A stretch of 64,000 nt of DNA from Actinobacillus lignieresii (GCF_900444945.1 NZ_UFRM01000001.1:2144001-2208000); one strand, 5' to 3'; numbered from the stretch's first letter, positions 33,049 to 41,989 are shown. The notes: generated by a model not told the origin, from the sequence alone. Numbers and translations: made by a program.

Positions 33049-33894
33049 ATGAAAATAGGATTGGTTTTAGAAGGCGGTGCGATGCGCGGTATGTTTACCG
33101 CCGGCGTCTTGGACGTATTTTTAGACGAGAACGTTCATATTGACGGAGCGGTTACCGTCTCGGCGGGGGCGTTATTCGGCATTAATTATCCCGCTAAACA
33201 AAGAGGACGGGTATTACGTTACAACCTTAAGTATCTCAATGATAAACGTTATATGGGATTACACAGTTTATTAACGACCGGTAATATCGTGAATCGTGAT
33301 TTTGCCTTTTATGAATTACCGTTTACGCTTGATCCGTTTGATCAAGAAACTTTTGCACAGTCGCAATTTGATTTTTGGGTAACGCTAACTAATGTTGAAA
33401 GCGGAGAAGCGGAATATGTAAAAATTACTGATGCTTTCGTTCAAATGGAAGAGTTGCGAGCGACATCGGCAATGCCGATGGTGTCAAAAATGGTGGAAAT
33501 CGACGGCAAAAAATATCTTGATGGCGGAATAGCGGACAGTATCCCGTTACAAAAATGTATCGAATTAGGTTATGACAAAATTATTGTGATCTTGACTCGC
33601 CCGTTAGATTATCGCAAAAAGCCGAGTTCAACCGCTTTATTTAAATGGTTTTATCGTAAATATCCGAAACTCACCGAACGCTGGCAAAATCGTTATGCCG
33701 AATACAATCAGGCGGTTGAGCAGGTAATTAAATTGCAAGAACAGCAACAAATTTTTGTTATTCGTCCGTCACAAACTTTAGCGATTAGTCGTTTGGAAAA
33801 AGATCCGAATAAAATTAAAGCAATGTATGAATTAGGCGTACATGATGCAAAACAATTAATATCAGCGTTAAAAGATTTTTTATCCGAGAAATAA
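33049..33894 (+). CDS. Patatin-like phospholipase family protein (YjjU-like)
   Basis: It has 281 residues. The oxyanion-hole motif LEGGAMRG is at residues 8-14, the nucleophile elbow around Ser38 (TVSAGALFG), and the Asp dyad motif is DGG. The elbow reads T-V-S-A-G where the family usually has G-x-S-x-G. Probably an inner-membrane-associated acyl hydrolase; substrate unknown. Confidence 0.88.
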   Translation: MKIGLVLEGGAMRGMFTAGVLDVFLDENVHIDGAVTVSAGALFGINYPAKQRGRVLRYNLKYLNDKRYMGLHSLLTTGNIVNRDFAFYELPFTLDPFDQETFAQSQFDFWVTLTNVESGEAEYVKITDAFVQMEELRATSAMPMVSKMVEIDGKKYLDGGIADSIPLQKCIELGYDKIIVILTRPLDYRKKPSSTALFKWFYRKYPKLTERWQNRYAEYNQAVEQVIKLQEQQQIFVIRPSQTLAISRLEKDPNKIKAMYELGVHDAKQLISALKDFLSEK

Positions 33895-34004
33895 TCACGT
33901 TATTCTGAATTACACAATTGTTAATTTTGATTTTATTAATAATTAACGCTGGTAATTTTTTTATAATTTTATTTATTTTGATTAATAACATAAGGAAAGC
34001 AAAA

Positions 34005-35063
34005 ATGACCTTTCAAGTAAAAAGTTTTGCGGCATTAGACCCGAAAACACCTTTAGTAAAACACATTATTGAGCGTCGTGATATTCGCCAAGACGATGTA
34101 GAAATTGATATTCTATATTGCGGGGTTTGTCATTCCGATTTACATATGGCGAAAAATGACTGGGGATTCTCGACTTATCCGATTGTTCCGGGACATGAAA
34201 TTGTCGGTCGAGTGAGTAAAGTCGGCAAAGACGTAACCAAGTTTAAAGTCGGAGATTTGGTCGGTGTCGGCTGTATGGTGGACTCTTGCCAACATTGCGA
34301 ACCTTGTCGTCACGGTTTAGAACAATATTGTGAAAACGGTCGTATTGACACTTATGGCGCAGTTGATCCGAAAGACGGAATGACTACGTTCGGCGGTTAT
34401 AGCGAGAAAATCGTGGTTACCGAGAAATTCGTATTAAGCGTACCGGAAACATTGGATACTAAAGCGGTTGCACCGTTACTGTGTGCGGGTATCACAACCT
34501 GGTCACCATTACGTCATTGGAATGTGGGTAAAGGAACTAAAGTTGCCGTTGTCGGTTTAGGCGGTTTAGGTCATATGGCATTGAAATTAGCTAATGCGTT
34601 AGGGGCGGATGTGACTTTATTCAGTCGTAGTGCCGGTAAAGAAGCGGATGCGTTTCGTCTAGGTGCGCATAAAGTGGTTATCTCTACCGATGAAGCGCAA
34701 ATGGCTCAGGTTGCCAATACTTTTGATGTGATTATCGACACAGTTCCTTATCAACACGATTTAAAACCGTATATTAATACGCTGACATTAAACGGTACTA
34801 TCGTACTTGTCGGTTTAGTCGGTGATTTAGAGCCTAGCATTAGTACCGTTCCGCTGATTATGGGACGTCGTTCCGTTGCGGGTTCGTTAATCGGCGGTAT
34901 TAAAGAAACACAAGAAATGTTAGATTTCTGTGGCGAACACGGCATTACTTCCGATGTGGAAATGATTGATATTCAAAATATTAATCAGGCTTATGAGCGT
35001 ATGTTGAAATCGGATGTGAAGTATCGCTTTGTGATTGATATGCAATCACTAAAACAAGGTTAA
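34005..35063 (+). CDS. NAD(P)-dependent zinc alcohol dehydrogenase (YahK/cinnamyl type)
   Basis: Broad-range aldehyde reductase. From ATG 34005 it has 352 residues; AAGGAAAG precedes it. Catalytic zinc motifs are CGVCHSDLH and PGHEIVG. The structural zinc cluster is CMVDSCQHCEPCRHGLEQYC, the cofactor site VGLGGLGHMA, and the AVDPKDGMTTFGGYS stretch is typical of the YahK group. The frame extends upstream to 33918 but adds an unlikely hydrophobic start. A terminator follows. Likely works with the next two genes in carbonyl or electrophile detoxification. Confidence 0.9.
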   Translation: MTFQVKSFAALDPKTPLVKHIIERRDIRQDDVEIDILYCGVCHSDLHMAKNDWGFSTYPIVPGHEIVGRVSKVGKDVTKFKVGDLVGVGCMVDSCQHCEPCRHGLEQYCENGRIDTYGAVDPKDGMTTFGGYSEKIVVTEKFVLSVPETLDTKAVAPLLCAGITTWSPLRHWNVGKGTKVAVVGLGGLGHMALKLANALGADVTLFSRSAGKEADAFRLGAHKVVISTDEAQMAQVANTFDVIIDTVPYQHDLKPYINTLTLNGTIVLVGLVGDLEPSISTVPLIMGRRSVAGSLIGGIKETQEMLDFCGEHGITSDVEMIDIQNINQAYERMLKSDVKYRFVIDMQSLKQG

Positions 35064-35133
35064 TATTGAAATTAATCATATAATTATTTCTTAAAAGTAA
35101 ACAGTTAATTTATTATTTACTGTCTAGTCATTG

Positions 35134-35182
35134 GAATGAATAAGAGTAGAATAACCTTCGAAACTTTTATTCATTCTTTTTT
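35134..35182 (+). terminator. Terminator after the 34005-35063 dehydrogenase gene
   Basis: GAATGAATAAGAG pairs with CTTTTATTCATTC (one G-U), followed by TTTTTTA. Confidence 0.65.
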
Positions 35183-35203
35183 ATATGTAAGGATATGACT
35201 TCT

Positions 35204-35755
35204 ATGACAAAACAAATTGCAGTATTAGTGGGCAGTGGTAGCAAAACATCAATCAGCCAATTAGTCGCTAATCATTTAAAAAATATCGCACCGGCAAGTA
35301 TTCAGTTAAATTTCGTTAATATTGCCGATCTTCCGTTATATGATCGTGATTTGGATGAAAATAGCCCGGCGGAATATACTCGTTTCCGAGCAGAGATTGC
35401 ACAAGCGGACGGCTTTTTATTTGTTACGCCGGAACACAACGGTGGAATGTCGGCTATGATGAAAAATGCGATTGATGTCGGTTCACGTCCAATGGGACAA
35501 AGTTTATGGCTTGGTAAACCGGCAGGTATCGTATCGGTCGCGGCGGGTATGTCCGGCGGTGTACGTGCGGCGGATCAATTACGAGTAGTCGCTTCCGGCG
35601 GTTTTATTAATATGCCGGTTGCACCGTTTGCAGCAAACGTAGGCGGAGTGTTTAACGGCGTATTAAACGAACAAGGCGAAATCGTTTCCGAGTCCGTAGT
35701 AGGTATGTTACAAGGCTTTATTAACAGTTACGCTGATTTTATCGCTAAATTCTAA
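35204..35755 (+). CDS. NADPH-dependent FMN reductase family protein
   Basis: Flavodoxin-like quinone/azo reductase of 183 residues from ATG 35204 (ATG 35195 is possible but lies only 2-3 nt after the AAGGAT box). The FMN phosphate loop is VGSGSKTS, with TPEHNGGMSAMMKNAID as the second family motif. Close homologues reduce quinones or chromate. Its place between the dehydrogenase and DoxX genes suggests oxidative or electrophile stress. Confidence 0.88.
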   Translation: MTKQIAVLVGSGSKTSISQLVANHLKNIAPASIQLNFVNIADLPLYDRDLDENSPAEYTRFRAEIAQADGFLFVTPEHNGGMSAMMKNAIDVGSRPMGQSLWLGKPAGIVSVAAGMSGGVRAADQLRVVASGGFINMPVAPFAANVGGVFNGVLNEQGEIVSESVVGMLQGFINSYADFIAKF

Positions 35756-35784
35756 GCGATATTAGCTTATTCAATAATAAGCGG

Positions 35785-35826
35785 TTGTTTTTGTAAGATT
35801 TTTTGCAAAAACAACCGCTTTTTTAT
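35785..35826 (+). terminator. Terminator after the FMN reductase gene
   Basis: AAGCGGTTGTTTTTG pairs with CAAAAACAACCGCTT, then TTTT. The arms contain most of the uptake core. Confidence 0.85.
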
Positions 35827-35956
35827 CGAGTAAAATTTATTATTTACTTTTATGAAATAGTTTATTTATAAATGAGTTATTTATTTCCAAAAATCATTTT
35901 TATAGAATGAACTCCTCAAAACATTGATTAACTCAAACTTTATTAAGGAAAGCAAA

Positions 35957-36370
35957 ATGAACGCAAATTTAGCAAAATTCACTCCATACGCATTAGCATT
36001 GTTACGTATCGTAGCGGCTTATATGTTCTTATTACACGGTACGGCAAAATTCTTTGAATTTCCGGTATCGATGACGGGCGGTAACGGTTCGGTACCGTTA
36101 ATGTCAATGTACGGTATCGGCGGTATCTTAGAAATCGGCGGCGGTATTTTACTCTTGTTAGGCTTATTTACCCGTCCGGTCGCTTTCTTACTGTCAGGTA
36201 TGATGGCTTACGCTTATTTCTTTATGCACGCAACGGCGGAAAACATCGCCCTTCCGTTGGTAAACCAAGGTGAATTGGCAATGCTGTACTCAGTGGTATT
36301 CTTCTTATTAGTTTTTGTCGGCGCAGGTGCTTTCGCCCTAGATAATAAACGTGAAAATGCCAACAAATAA
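35957..36370 (+). CDS. DoxX family membrane protein
   Basis: It has 137 residues and four hydrophobic segments. ALLRIVAAYMFLLHGTAKFFEFP and the GGILEIGGGILLLLGLFTRP block define the DoxX family. In other bacteria DoxX-like proteins link to thiol and oxidant stress. ATG 35957 follows TTAAGGAAAG, the same initiation context as the dehydrogenase at 34005. Confidence 0.88.
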   Translation: MNANLAKFTPYALALLRIVAAYMFLLHGTAKFFEFPVSMTGGNGSVPLMSMYGIGGILEIGGGILLLLGLFTRPVAFLLSGMMAYAYFFMHATAENIALPLVNQGELAMLYSVVFFLLVFVGAGAFALDNKRENANK

Positions 36371-36393
36371 GGCTTTCAGCCGATAAAAACGCT

Positions 36394-36440
36394 AAGCGGT
36401 CATTTTTTGCAAAAATTTTGCAAAATTCGACCGCTTTTTT
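36394..36440 (+). terminator. Uptake-signal terminator after the DoxX gene
   Basis: AAGCGGTCATTTTTTGC and GCAAAATTCGACCGCTT form an imperfect stem ending in TTTTTTG. Confidence 0.75.
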
Positions 36441-36442
36441 GT

Positions 36443-36548
36443 TATAATGAACGCATCTAAAAAATCGAGAGGGTGGCGGCTCGTTAAAACGCAAAACGTC
36501 TCTAAATGATTGTCGATTTTCATGGCAAATTGAAATAGATTTCTATTT
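36443..36548 (+). ncRNA. Possible small RNA upstream of rplU
   Basis: A TATAAT box (36443-36448) is followed by AAAATCGA (36461-36468) pairing with TCGATTTT (36513-36520). This encloses a G-rich core (GAGGGTGGCGGCTCG). AAATAGA-TT-TCTATTT-ATTTTG (33-48 in the 365xx block) then looks like a weak terminator. No known family is recognised. It could also be the distal part of the rplU leader. Confidence 0.3.
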
Positions 36549-36625
36549 ATTTTGTACTTTTATCCCGGAAATCGAATGAAAGAGAAAAGAACATAGAAAA
36601 TTTTAAATTTTTCTGAAAAACGTTC

Positions 36626-36654
36626 TTGCTCTTTGTATTGTTTTTGCGTAGAAT
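36626..36654 (+). promoter_or_regulatory. rplU-rpmA promoter
   Basis: TTGCTC (36626-36631), 17 nt, TAGAAT (36649-36654), about 70 nt before the L21 start. Confidence 0.65.
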
Positions 36655-36724
36655 TGACCACCTATTTTATATGAATTTAAGAGTGCCTAAGCAGAAGCGA
36701 TTGGCACAAATTAGCGGAGTAAAT

Positions 36725-37036
36725 ATGTACGCAGTTTTCCAAAGTGGCGGCAAACAACACCGAGTGAGCGAAGGTCAAGTAGTTCGTTTAGAGAAACTTG
36801 AAATCGCAACTGGTGAGAAAGTTGAATTTGACTCAGTGTTAATGGTCGTTAACGGTGAAGATGTTAAAATTGGTGCACCAGTAGTTGCTGGCGCAAAAGT
36901 AGTGGCTGAAGTTGTAGCGCAAGGTCGTGGCGATAAAGTTAAAATCGTTAAGTTCCGTCGTCGTAAACACAGCCGTAAACAACAAGGTCATCGTCAGTGG
37001 TTCACAGAAGTGAAAATCACTGGGATTCAAGCATAA
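36725..37036 (+). CDS. rplU: 50S ribosomal protein L21
   Basis: It has 103 residues from ATG 36725: [18 protein letters not shown] and [19 protein letters not shown] are the L21 signatures. rpmA follows by 20 nt. Confidence 0.98.
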   Translation: MYAVFQSGGKQHRVSEGQVVRLEKLEIATGEKVEFDSVLMVVNGEDVKIGAPVVAGAKVVAEVVAQGRGDKVKIVKFRRRKHSRKQQGHRQWFTEVKITGIQA

Positions 37037-37056
37037 TTTCAGAGGAGATCAAGTAG

Positions 37057-37314
37057 ATGGCAACTAAAAAAGCTGGTGGTTCAACTCGTAACGGTCGTGA
37101 TTCTGAAGCTAAACGCCTTGGTGTTAAACGTTTCGGTGGCGAATCTGTATTAGCAGGTAGCATCATCGTTCGTCAGCGCGGTACTAAATTCCACGCTGGT
37201 AACAACGTTGGTATGGGTAAAGACCACACTTTATTCGCAACTGCTGACGGTAAAGTTAAATTTGAAGTGAAAGGCGAGAAAAATCGCAAATACGTAAGCA
37301 TCGTTGCTGAGTAA
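37057..37314 (+). CDS. rpmA: 50S ribosomal protein L27
   Basis: It has 85 residues: [20 protein letters not shown] and the [20 protein letters not shown] block of L27. The start has no cleaved leader, as usual in proteobacteria. It is followed by a terminator. Confidence 0.98.
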   Translation: MATKKAGGSTRNGRDSEAKRLGVKRFGGESVLAGSIIVRQRGTKFHAGNNVGMGKDHTLFATADGKVKFEVKGEKNRKYVSIVAE

Positions 37315-37337
37315 TTCATTTCGATAGATTTGAAATA

Positions 37338-37364
37338 AAACCCCACAAATGTGGGGTTTTTTCT
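37338..37364 (+). terminator. Terminator after rpmA
   Basis: AAACCCCAC/GTGGGGTTTT stem with an AAAT loop and a T-run. Confidence 0.92.
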
Positions 37365-37393
37365 TACCTTTTTTCCAACCTTATCAAAAATCC

Positions 37394-38338
37394 ATGAAAC
37401 AACAACCCTTACTCGGCTTCTTATTTTCTTTGATAGCCATTTTTATGTGGGGAATGCTACCGCTTGCGATTAAACAAGTACTAAAATCACTCGATTCTCA
37501 AACAATTGTCTGGTTCAGATTCTTAGTCGCAACGCTCGGCGTTTTCGCCATACTAGCTTTTGCAAAAAAATTACCTAATTTAACCGCTTTCTTCCGACAA
37601 TATCACAGACTATGGTTAATCGGAGTTATTGGATTGTCTTGTAACTTCTTTTTATTTAATCTTGCTTTAAATTATATTCCGGCGGCAACCAGCCAAATTC
37701 TTAGCCCGCTTTCTTCGTTCGTGATGATCATACTCGGTGTCGTCTTGTTTAAAGAAACAATTGGTATTCATCAAAAAATCGGCTTTGTACTCGTCATAGT
37801 CGGGTTAGTTATGTTCTTTAATAACCGCTTTGCCGACTTAATCGCAATGAACAGCTATGCATTCGGCGTATTACTCGGTATTTCTGCAAGTCTGATTTGG
37901 ATCGGTTATAGTTTGTCGCAAAAAATAATGTTGGCACATTTTAGCTCACAACAAATTCTGTTACTGATTTATTTCGGTTGTACCTTAGTTTTTACGCCTT
38001 TTGCACATATGGGGGAACTCGCTAAATTGAATCTCACGACTTGGGGCTGGCTAGGTTTTTGTGGCATTAACACGGTAATTGCTTACGGTTGTTATGCCGA
38101 AGCATTAAACCGCTGGGAGGTTTCTAAGGTAAGTTTAATGATGACGCAAATTCCGATTCTTACTATTATGCTTACCGCATTAAGCCATACGATTGCACCG
38201 GATTTGTTTGAAGCCCCCGATCTTAACGGATTAAGCTATATCGGAGCGATTACGGTGGTTTCTGGTGCAATGCTTTCCGCAGTCGGACATAAATTATTCT
38301 ATCGTAATCAGTTAAGAAAGAAATTAGATAAAAAGTGA
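37394..38338 (+). CDS. EamA/DMT family transporter
   Basis: It has 314 residues from ATG 37394 and ten hydrophobic segments in two EamA repeats. GMLPLAIKQVLKSLDSQTIVWFRF is the N-terminal repeat signature. Resembles RarD-type permeases; substrate unknown. Its stop overlaps the start of a 56-residue ORF. Confidence 0.88.
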   Translation: MKQQPLLGFLFSLIAIFMWGMLPLAIKQVLKSLDSQTIVWFRFLVATLGVFAILAFAKKLPNLTAFFRQYHRLWLIGVIGLSCNFFLFNLALNYIPAATSQILSPLSSFVMIILGVVLFKETIGIHQKIGFVLVIVGLVMFFNNRFADLIAMNSYAFGVLLGISASLIWIGYSLSQKIMLAHFSSQQILLLIYFGCTLVFTPFAHMGELAKLNLTTWGWLGFCGINTVIAYGCYAEALNRWEVSKVSLMMTQIPILTIMLTALSHTIAPDLFEAPDLNGLSYIGAITVVSGAMLSAVGHKLFYRNQLRKKLDKK

Positions 38339-38505
38339 TAGGAATAATTATACAACAAAGACTTTTACTAGGATTTTCTTGTGTATTATTTGTATTAGGC
38401 ATAACTTTTTCACTCAACATAATTGGGAATCCTAGTATGAATTTGATCAGTTATATCGGTGCGATGTTAGCTGCGGTCGGAGATAAATTATTGGTAAAAA
38501 AGTAG
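38335..38505 (+). CDS. Small membrane ORF overlapping the EamA gene
   Basis: GTG 38335 overlaps the EamA stop (GTGA). It encodes 56 residues starting MIGIIIQQRLLLG with two hydrophobic stretches. The end NLISYIGAMLAAVGDKLLVKK resembles the end of the EamA protein just upstream (LSYIGA...LSAVGHKL). It may be a remnant of a duplicated transporter C-terminus or a small translated partner. No Shine-Dalgarno is obvious; coupling is possible. Confidence 0.45.
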   Translation: MIGIIIQQRLLLGFSCVLFVLGITFSLNIIGNPSMNLISYIGAMLAAVGDKLLVKK

Positions 38506-38516
38506 AAAAATAAACC

Positions 38517-38546
38517 GCTTGCATCCCCTACAAGCGGTCTGTTTTT
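38517..38546. terminator. Uptake-signal terminator
   Basis: ACCGCTTG pairs with CAAGCGGT around CATCCCCTA, followed by CTGTTTTT. Confidence 0.65.
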
Positions 38547-38566
38547 AAGCGAAATTTGCAATAAGG

Positions 38567-40036
38567 TTAGAAGCGTTTGCTAAATTCAATAAAGACTCGG
38601 TGTTTATCGTAGCTGTAAAAGACGTGGCTACTTTTTACTTTATTGAAGCTATAAGTTAAGCGGGGCGTGATTCCCCAATAGTGAACGGCTCTATGCCAAA
38701 TACTGGTGTTGATGCCGTATTCTTTGTTGCGTTGTGTCACGCCGAAAATAGGGATTGGGGCTTTATAGTTCTTTTGCGCATAACTAAGCGATATGCGGGT
38801 TGAAAGTCCTAAGCCCCATTCTTGTCCCCAACCTAAGCTAATGCCTCGACGTACATAGCTATCGTCTTTATCTCGTGTCGCGGTACGATTGTAATTTAGA
38901 TTACCGAACCAATACTGTTTGGCATTGGCAAGATAAGTTAAGCCGCTTGAAACGAAATGATAATTACCGTTCAGATGTTTACGATCCATATAGCGGACTT
39001 CGGCATACTCGTAGTTGGTATTCCATTGCCATTGAGGAGAAAGCCAATAGCTGGTTTCAAGCCTTGCGCCGCTTGCTTTAGAAAAACGTTTAACCGATTC
39101 GTTATTTTTAGAACCGCCTGCATATAAGGTTTGTTCCATAAACGGTAGAAGAGTAACGTCATAGCGAGCGTTTTGATAGCCTAATCCTAAACTGCCTCTT
39201 CCGCTTACTTCGTTATATTTTTTATTATTCCAATAATATTTACCGCTCGTATCCAAGCGCAATTCATTATAAAAACCGTTACCCCAAGACCATTTTTTAC
39301 CGATATTAAAATTAAAACCGATTCCTTGTGCCGATTCCGATTTCGGCGCAATCCAGTTACCGTAGGTGGTTCCTGCTTTCGGCGCATTATTGATATTCGG
39401 ATCATTGAGATAAGTCATGCCGCCGGAAAACGTCCATCTATCTCTCTGTGCGATAGCGGCGATATATTTATCGACAAGCGCCTTAATTTCATCGGGAACG
39501 TTATCGGAGCGGACTTTTTCAAATTGATCTTCCGCCGCTTCCAATTCGTTATTTTCAAAAAGCGAAACGGCGAGCTGTAAACGAGCGGCGGTCGCTTCCG
39601 AATACATCGCAAGGATTTCGCGGTAATGACGAATGGCTTCGCTATAATTACCGTGATGGCGAGCAATAACCGCTTTAGACCATTTTATAAAACCGGGGTC
39701 TTGGTATTGTATCGGAATTTGTCGGTAAAGCGGGAATAGGAAAGCGACGGTTTCGGCATTGCCCTGTAAGAGGGCAAGATTAAGTGCGTTGGACAGTAAA
39801 TCCGGTCGTTGAATCAATTCCTCTTTCGTCATTGATATTTGTTTAGAGGCTTTAGTTGGTTGTGAAACGTGAGCATGACGAATCGGATTCTCAATATTAC
39901 GCGGTCTAGTGACTTCCGTCTGCACGCGTTGATCATCCAAGCGATCGGAAATTTTTTGTGGAAGATCTTCCGCAATGACGGGTAATGCAGCTAAGCCGGC
40001 GAACGTAGTGATAAATAATTTAAATCTCATTTTCAT
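38567..40036 (-). CDS. Surface lipoprotein assembly modifier (Slam-like, DUF560) outer membrane protein
   Basis: It has 489 residues. A signal peptide ends near VIAE (residues 20-23). Residues about 95-195 contain TPR-like helices (HHGNYSEAIRHYREIL, ARLQLAVSLFENNELEAAEDQF). From about 200 on there is a beta-barrel ending in an aromatic strand (HRVFIEFSKRF). This is the layout of Slam proteins, which move surface lipoproteins such as TbpB or hemophilin across the outer membrane. No candidate lipoprotein gene is adjacent. A Fur-like box lies about 50 nt upstream. Confidence 0.85.
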   Translation of the reverse strand: MKMRFKLFITTFAGLAALPVIAEDLPQKISDRLDDQRVQTEVTRPRNIENPIRHAHVSQPTKASKQISMTKEELIQRPDLLSNALNLALLQGNAETVAFLFPLYRQIPIQYQDPGFIKWSKAVIARHHGNYSEAIRHYREILAMYSEATAARLQLAVSLFENNELEAAEDQFEKVRSDNVPDEIKALVDKYIAAIAQRDRWTFSGGMTYLNDPNINNAPKAGTTYGNWIAPKSESAQGIGFNFNIGKKWSWGNGFYNELRLDTSGKYYWNNKKYNEVSGRGSLGLGYQNARYDVTLLPFMEQTLYAGGSKNNESVKRFSKASGARLETSYWLSPQWQWNTNYEYAEVRYMDRKHLNGNYHFVSSGLTYLANAKQYWFGNLNYNRTATRDKDDSYVRRGISLGWGQEWGLGLSTRISLSYAQKNYKAPIPIFGVTQRNKEYGINTSIWHRAVHYWGITPRLTYSFNKVKSSHVFYSYDKHRVFIEFSKRF

Positions 40037-40085
40037 TTTTGTAGTTTAATAGTAAATTATGTAAATAAAAATGAGTGCATTATAT

Positions 40086-40102
40086 ATGAGAATGATTCTT
40101 AT
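40086..40102 (-). promoter_or_regulatory. Fur box upstream of the Slam-like gene
   Basis: ATGAGAATGATTCTTAT is nearly palindromic and close to the Fur consensus. It lies 50-66 nt before the start codon, implying iron-repressed expression. Confidence 0.6.
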
Positions 40103-40151
40103 AAAAACAAAAATATGATAAAAAGGCTATCTTTTAGATAGCCTAATAAAA

Positions 40152-40961
40152 TTAAATGATTTCAAGTTGTTCGAGGGCGTAGAGAATACCGTCTTGTTCG
40201 ATATTTTGGGTCACATAATTCGCTCGCGTTTTTAACGCTTGTTCCGCATTGCCCATTGCTACGCTGAACCCGACGGTATCAAACATCTCCAAATCGTTAA
40301 AACCGTCGCCGAACGCCATGGTATTTTCAATACTCAAGCCGAAATATTTAATCGCATCTTCTATACCGCGTGCTTTTGAATTTTCTTTTCTGAGAATATC
40401 AACACCCGTCGGATGCCAGCGACAAACTTTTAATTCGTCCGTAAAAATACCGCTTGCAGTCACTTCTTGATCTCGCGATTCGGGATAGAAAGCTAACAAT
40501 TGCACGGCGGTATGCGTTAAATAATAGTCGGGATCAACAATATAATCCGCTTTAATCGGACTAAGCGCCTCATGTACGATTGTATTATCTTCGGATACGG
40601 CGATTTCATCTTGGCTGACAAAAGCATAAACAATACCGAGAGCGGTCAATTTTTCAATACATCTTTCAACTTGCGAAGCGGTTAAAGCATATTGACTGAT
40701 TAGCTGATCTTTATAGAAATTATATTGCCCGTTGATCGTAACGAATAATTCGAAATAACGTTCGTCAATTAAAGGTTTTAATGCTTTTGGCAAACTGCCG
40801 AAATTCCGTCCGGTGGCGATTGCGGTAATAACGCCTTTTTGTTTTAAACGGGGTAATACTTCCTTTGTAATCGATTCGGGAATATGCGCTTTAGATTTGA
40901 TATAAAGGGTTTCGTCGATATCGAAAAATACAATCTTGATGGGCTGTTTAGGTTTATTCAT
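40152..40961 (-). CDS. Cof-type HAD hydrolase
   Basis: It has 269 residues. Motif I FFDIDETLY, motif II TAIATGRNFG, and the late motif GDGFNDLEMFDTVGFSVAMGNA mark a Cof-subfamily sugar/nucleotide phosphatase. Substrate unknown. It is divergent from comF. Confidence 0.9.
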   Translation of the reverse strand: MNKPKQPIKIVFFDIDETLYIKSKAHIPESITKEVLPRLKQKGVITAIATGRNFGSLPKALKPLIDERYFELFVTINGQYNFYKDQLISQYALTASQVERCIEKLTALGIVYAFVSQDEIAVSEDNTIVHEALSPIKADYIVDPDYYLTHTAVQLLAFYPESRDQEVTASGIFTDELKVCRWHPTGVDILRKENSKARGIEDAIKYFGLSIENTMAFGDGFNDLEMFDTVGFSVAMGNAEQALKTRANYVTQNIEQDGILYALEQLEII

Positions 40962-40996
40962 AGTTTATTTCCTTATATTTAATCGGAATTGTACTT

Positions 40997-41018
40997 TTTT
41001 CCGATCCGTATCGCAAAA
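40997..41018 (+). promoter_or_regulatory. CRP-S competence site upstream of comF
   Basis: TTTTCCGATC-CGTAT-CGCAAAA matches the Pasteurellaceae CRP-S consensus except C for G at position 5. It lies 63 nt before the comF start. comF (com101A) is a known competence-regulon gene. Confidence 0.82.
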
Positions 41019-41080
41019 ATTCTTCGATTTTTCTTTATTAAATTTGATAAAACATAAAGCGTTTTATCAAGGAGAAGAAG

Positions 41081-41758
41081 ATGAATAAATGGGATTTTCG
41101 TTGTATCGAATGTCATAAAAGATTACAGATTGCGGAACACGGTATTTGTAGTCGTTGTTTAAAAAAATTAGATATAACGCCTTATTGCGGTTGCTGCGGT
41201 TCGTTGTTAGTCGATAATCATCGTTATTGCGGAGAATGTTTGAGGAACGAGCCTAAATGGCATCGTATGGTACGGGTTTGTCGTTATAGCGCACTGATGA
41301 CGGATTGGATCCATCGGTTTAAATTTCAAGGACAATATTGGTTGGATCGCACACTTGCCCGTTTACTTTTATTAGCCATTAAAAATGCGCAACGCGAACA
41401 CGGTTTGATTTTACCGGAAGTGATTTTTCCCGTTCCGCTTTATTGGTTGAGATATTGGAAACGGGGTTTTAACCAAGCGGAATTGTTAGCAATTTATTTA
41501 GCGAAATGGTTAAATATTCCCATAGATACTCAAAGTTTAAAGCGGATACATAATACCAAGTCGCAACGAGAATTAACCGCCGTACAACGCCGTTATAATT
41601 TAAAAGGTGCTTTTTATTATCAACCTATATTTCCTTATCGGCGAGTTGCAATTATTGATGACGTAGTCACGACGGGTTCGACATTAAATGCAATTTGCAG
41701 CGAACTATTAAAACAGGGAGTAACGGAAATTCAAGTTTGGACATTAGCAAGGGCTTAA
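41081..41758 (+). CDS. comF: Competence protein ComF (phosphoribosyltransferase-like)
   Basis: Needed for DNA uptake across the inner membrane in naturally competent bacteria. It has 225 residues. The N-terminal zinc-ribbon-like cysteines are in CIECHK, CSRCL, CGCCGS and CGEC. The C-terminal PRTase signature is VAIIDDVVTTGSTL. The AAGGAGAAG ribosome-binding site is strong. Confidence 0.95.
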   Translation: MNKWDFRCIECHKRLQIAEHGICSRCLKKLDITPYCGCCGSLLVDNHRYCGECLRNEPKWHRMVRVCRYSALMTDWIHRFKFQGQYWLDRTLARLLLLAIKNAQREHGLILPEVIFPVPLYWLRYWKRGFNQAELLAIYLAKWLNIPIDTQSLKRIHNTKSQRELTAVQRRYNLKGAFYYQPIFPYRRVAIIDDVVTTGSTLNAICSELLKQGVTEIQVWTLARA

Positions 41759-41989
41759 GTTTTAACTACAATATAATAAGGAGTATTTCTTCAAATATAT
41801 TGTAATATATTGAGTGAATCTTTACGCTATAATCGATATTATTACTTTTCTATCTTGTCTAACCAGTGTTGCAAAGATAATTTAAATTATTATAATGTTT
41901 TTGAATTCTTTACTTTTTGCTTCTTGTAATATTAACGTTATCTATAAATTATTGATATGCAACCGTCAGTTTTTTGAGAAATGTTATTA

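Noticed and set aside
33918-34004. Hydrophobic N-terminal extension of the alcohol dehydrogenase at 34005
   Set aside because: The extension is an A/T-rich untranslated stretch; the AAGGAAAG box and family length support ATG 34005.
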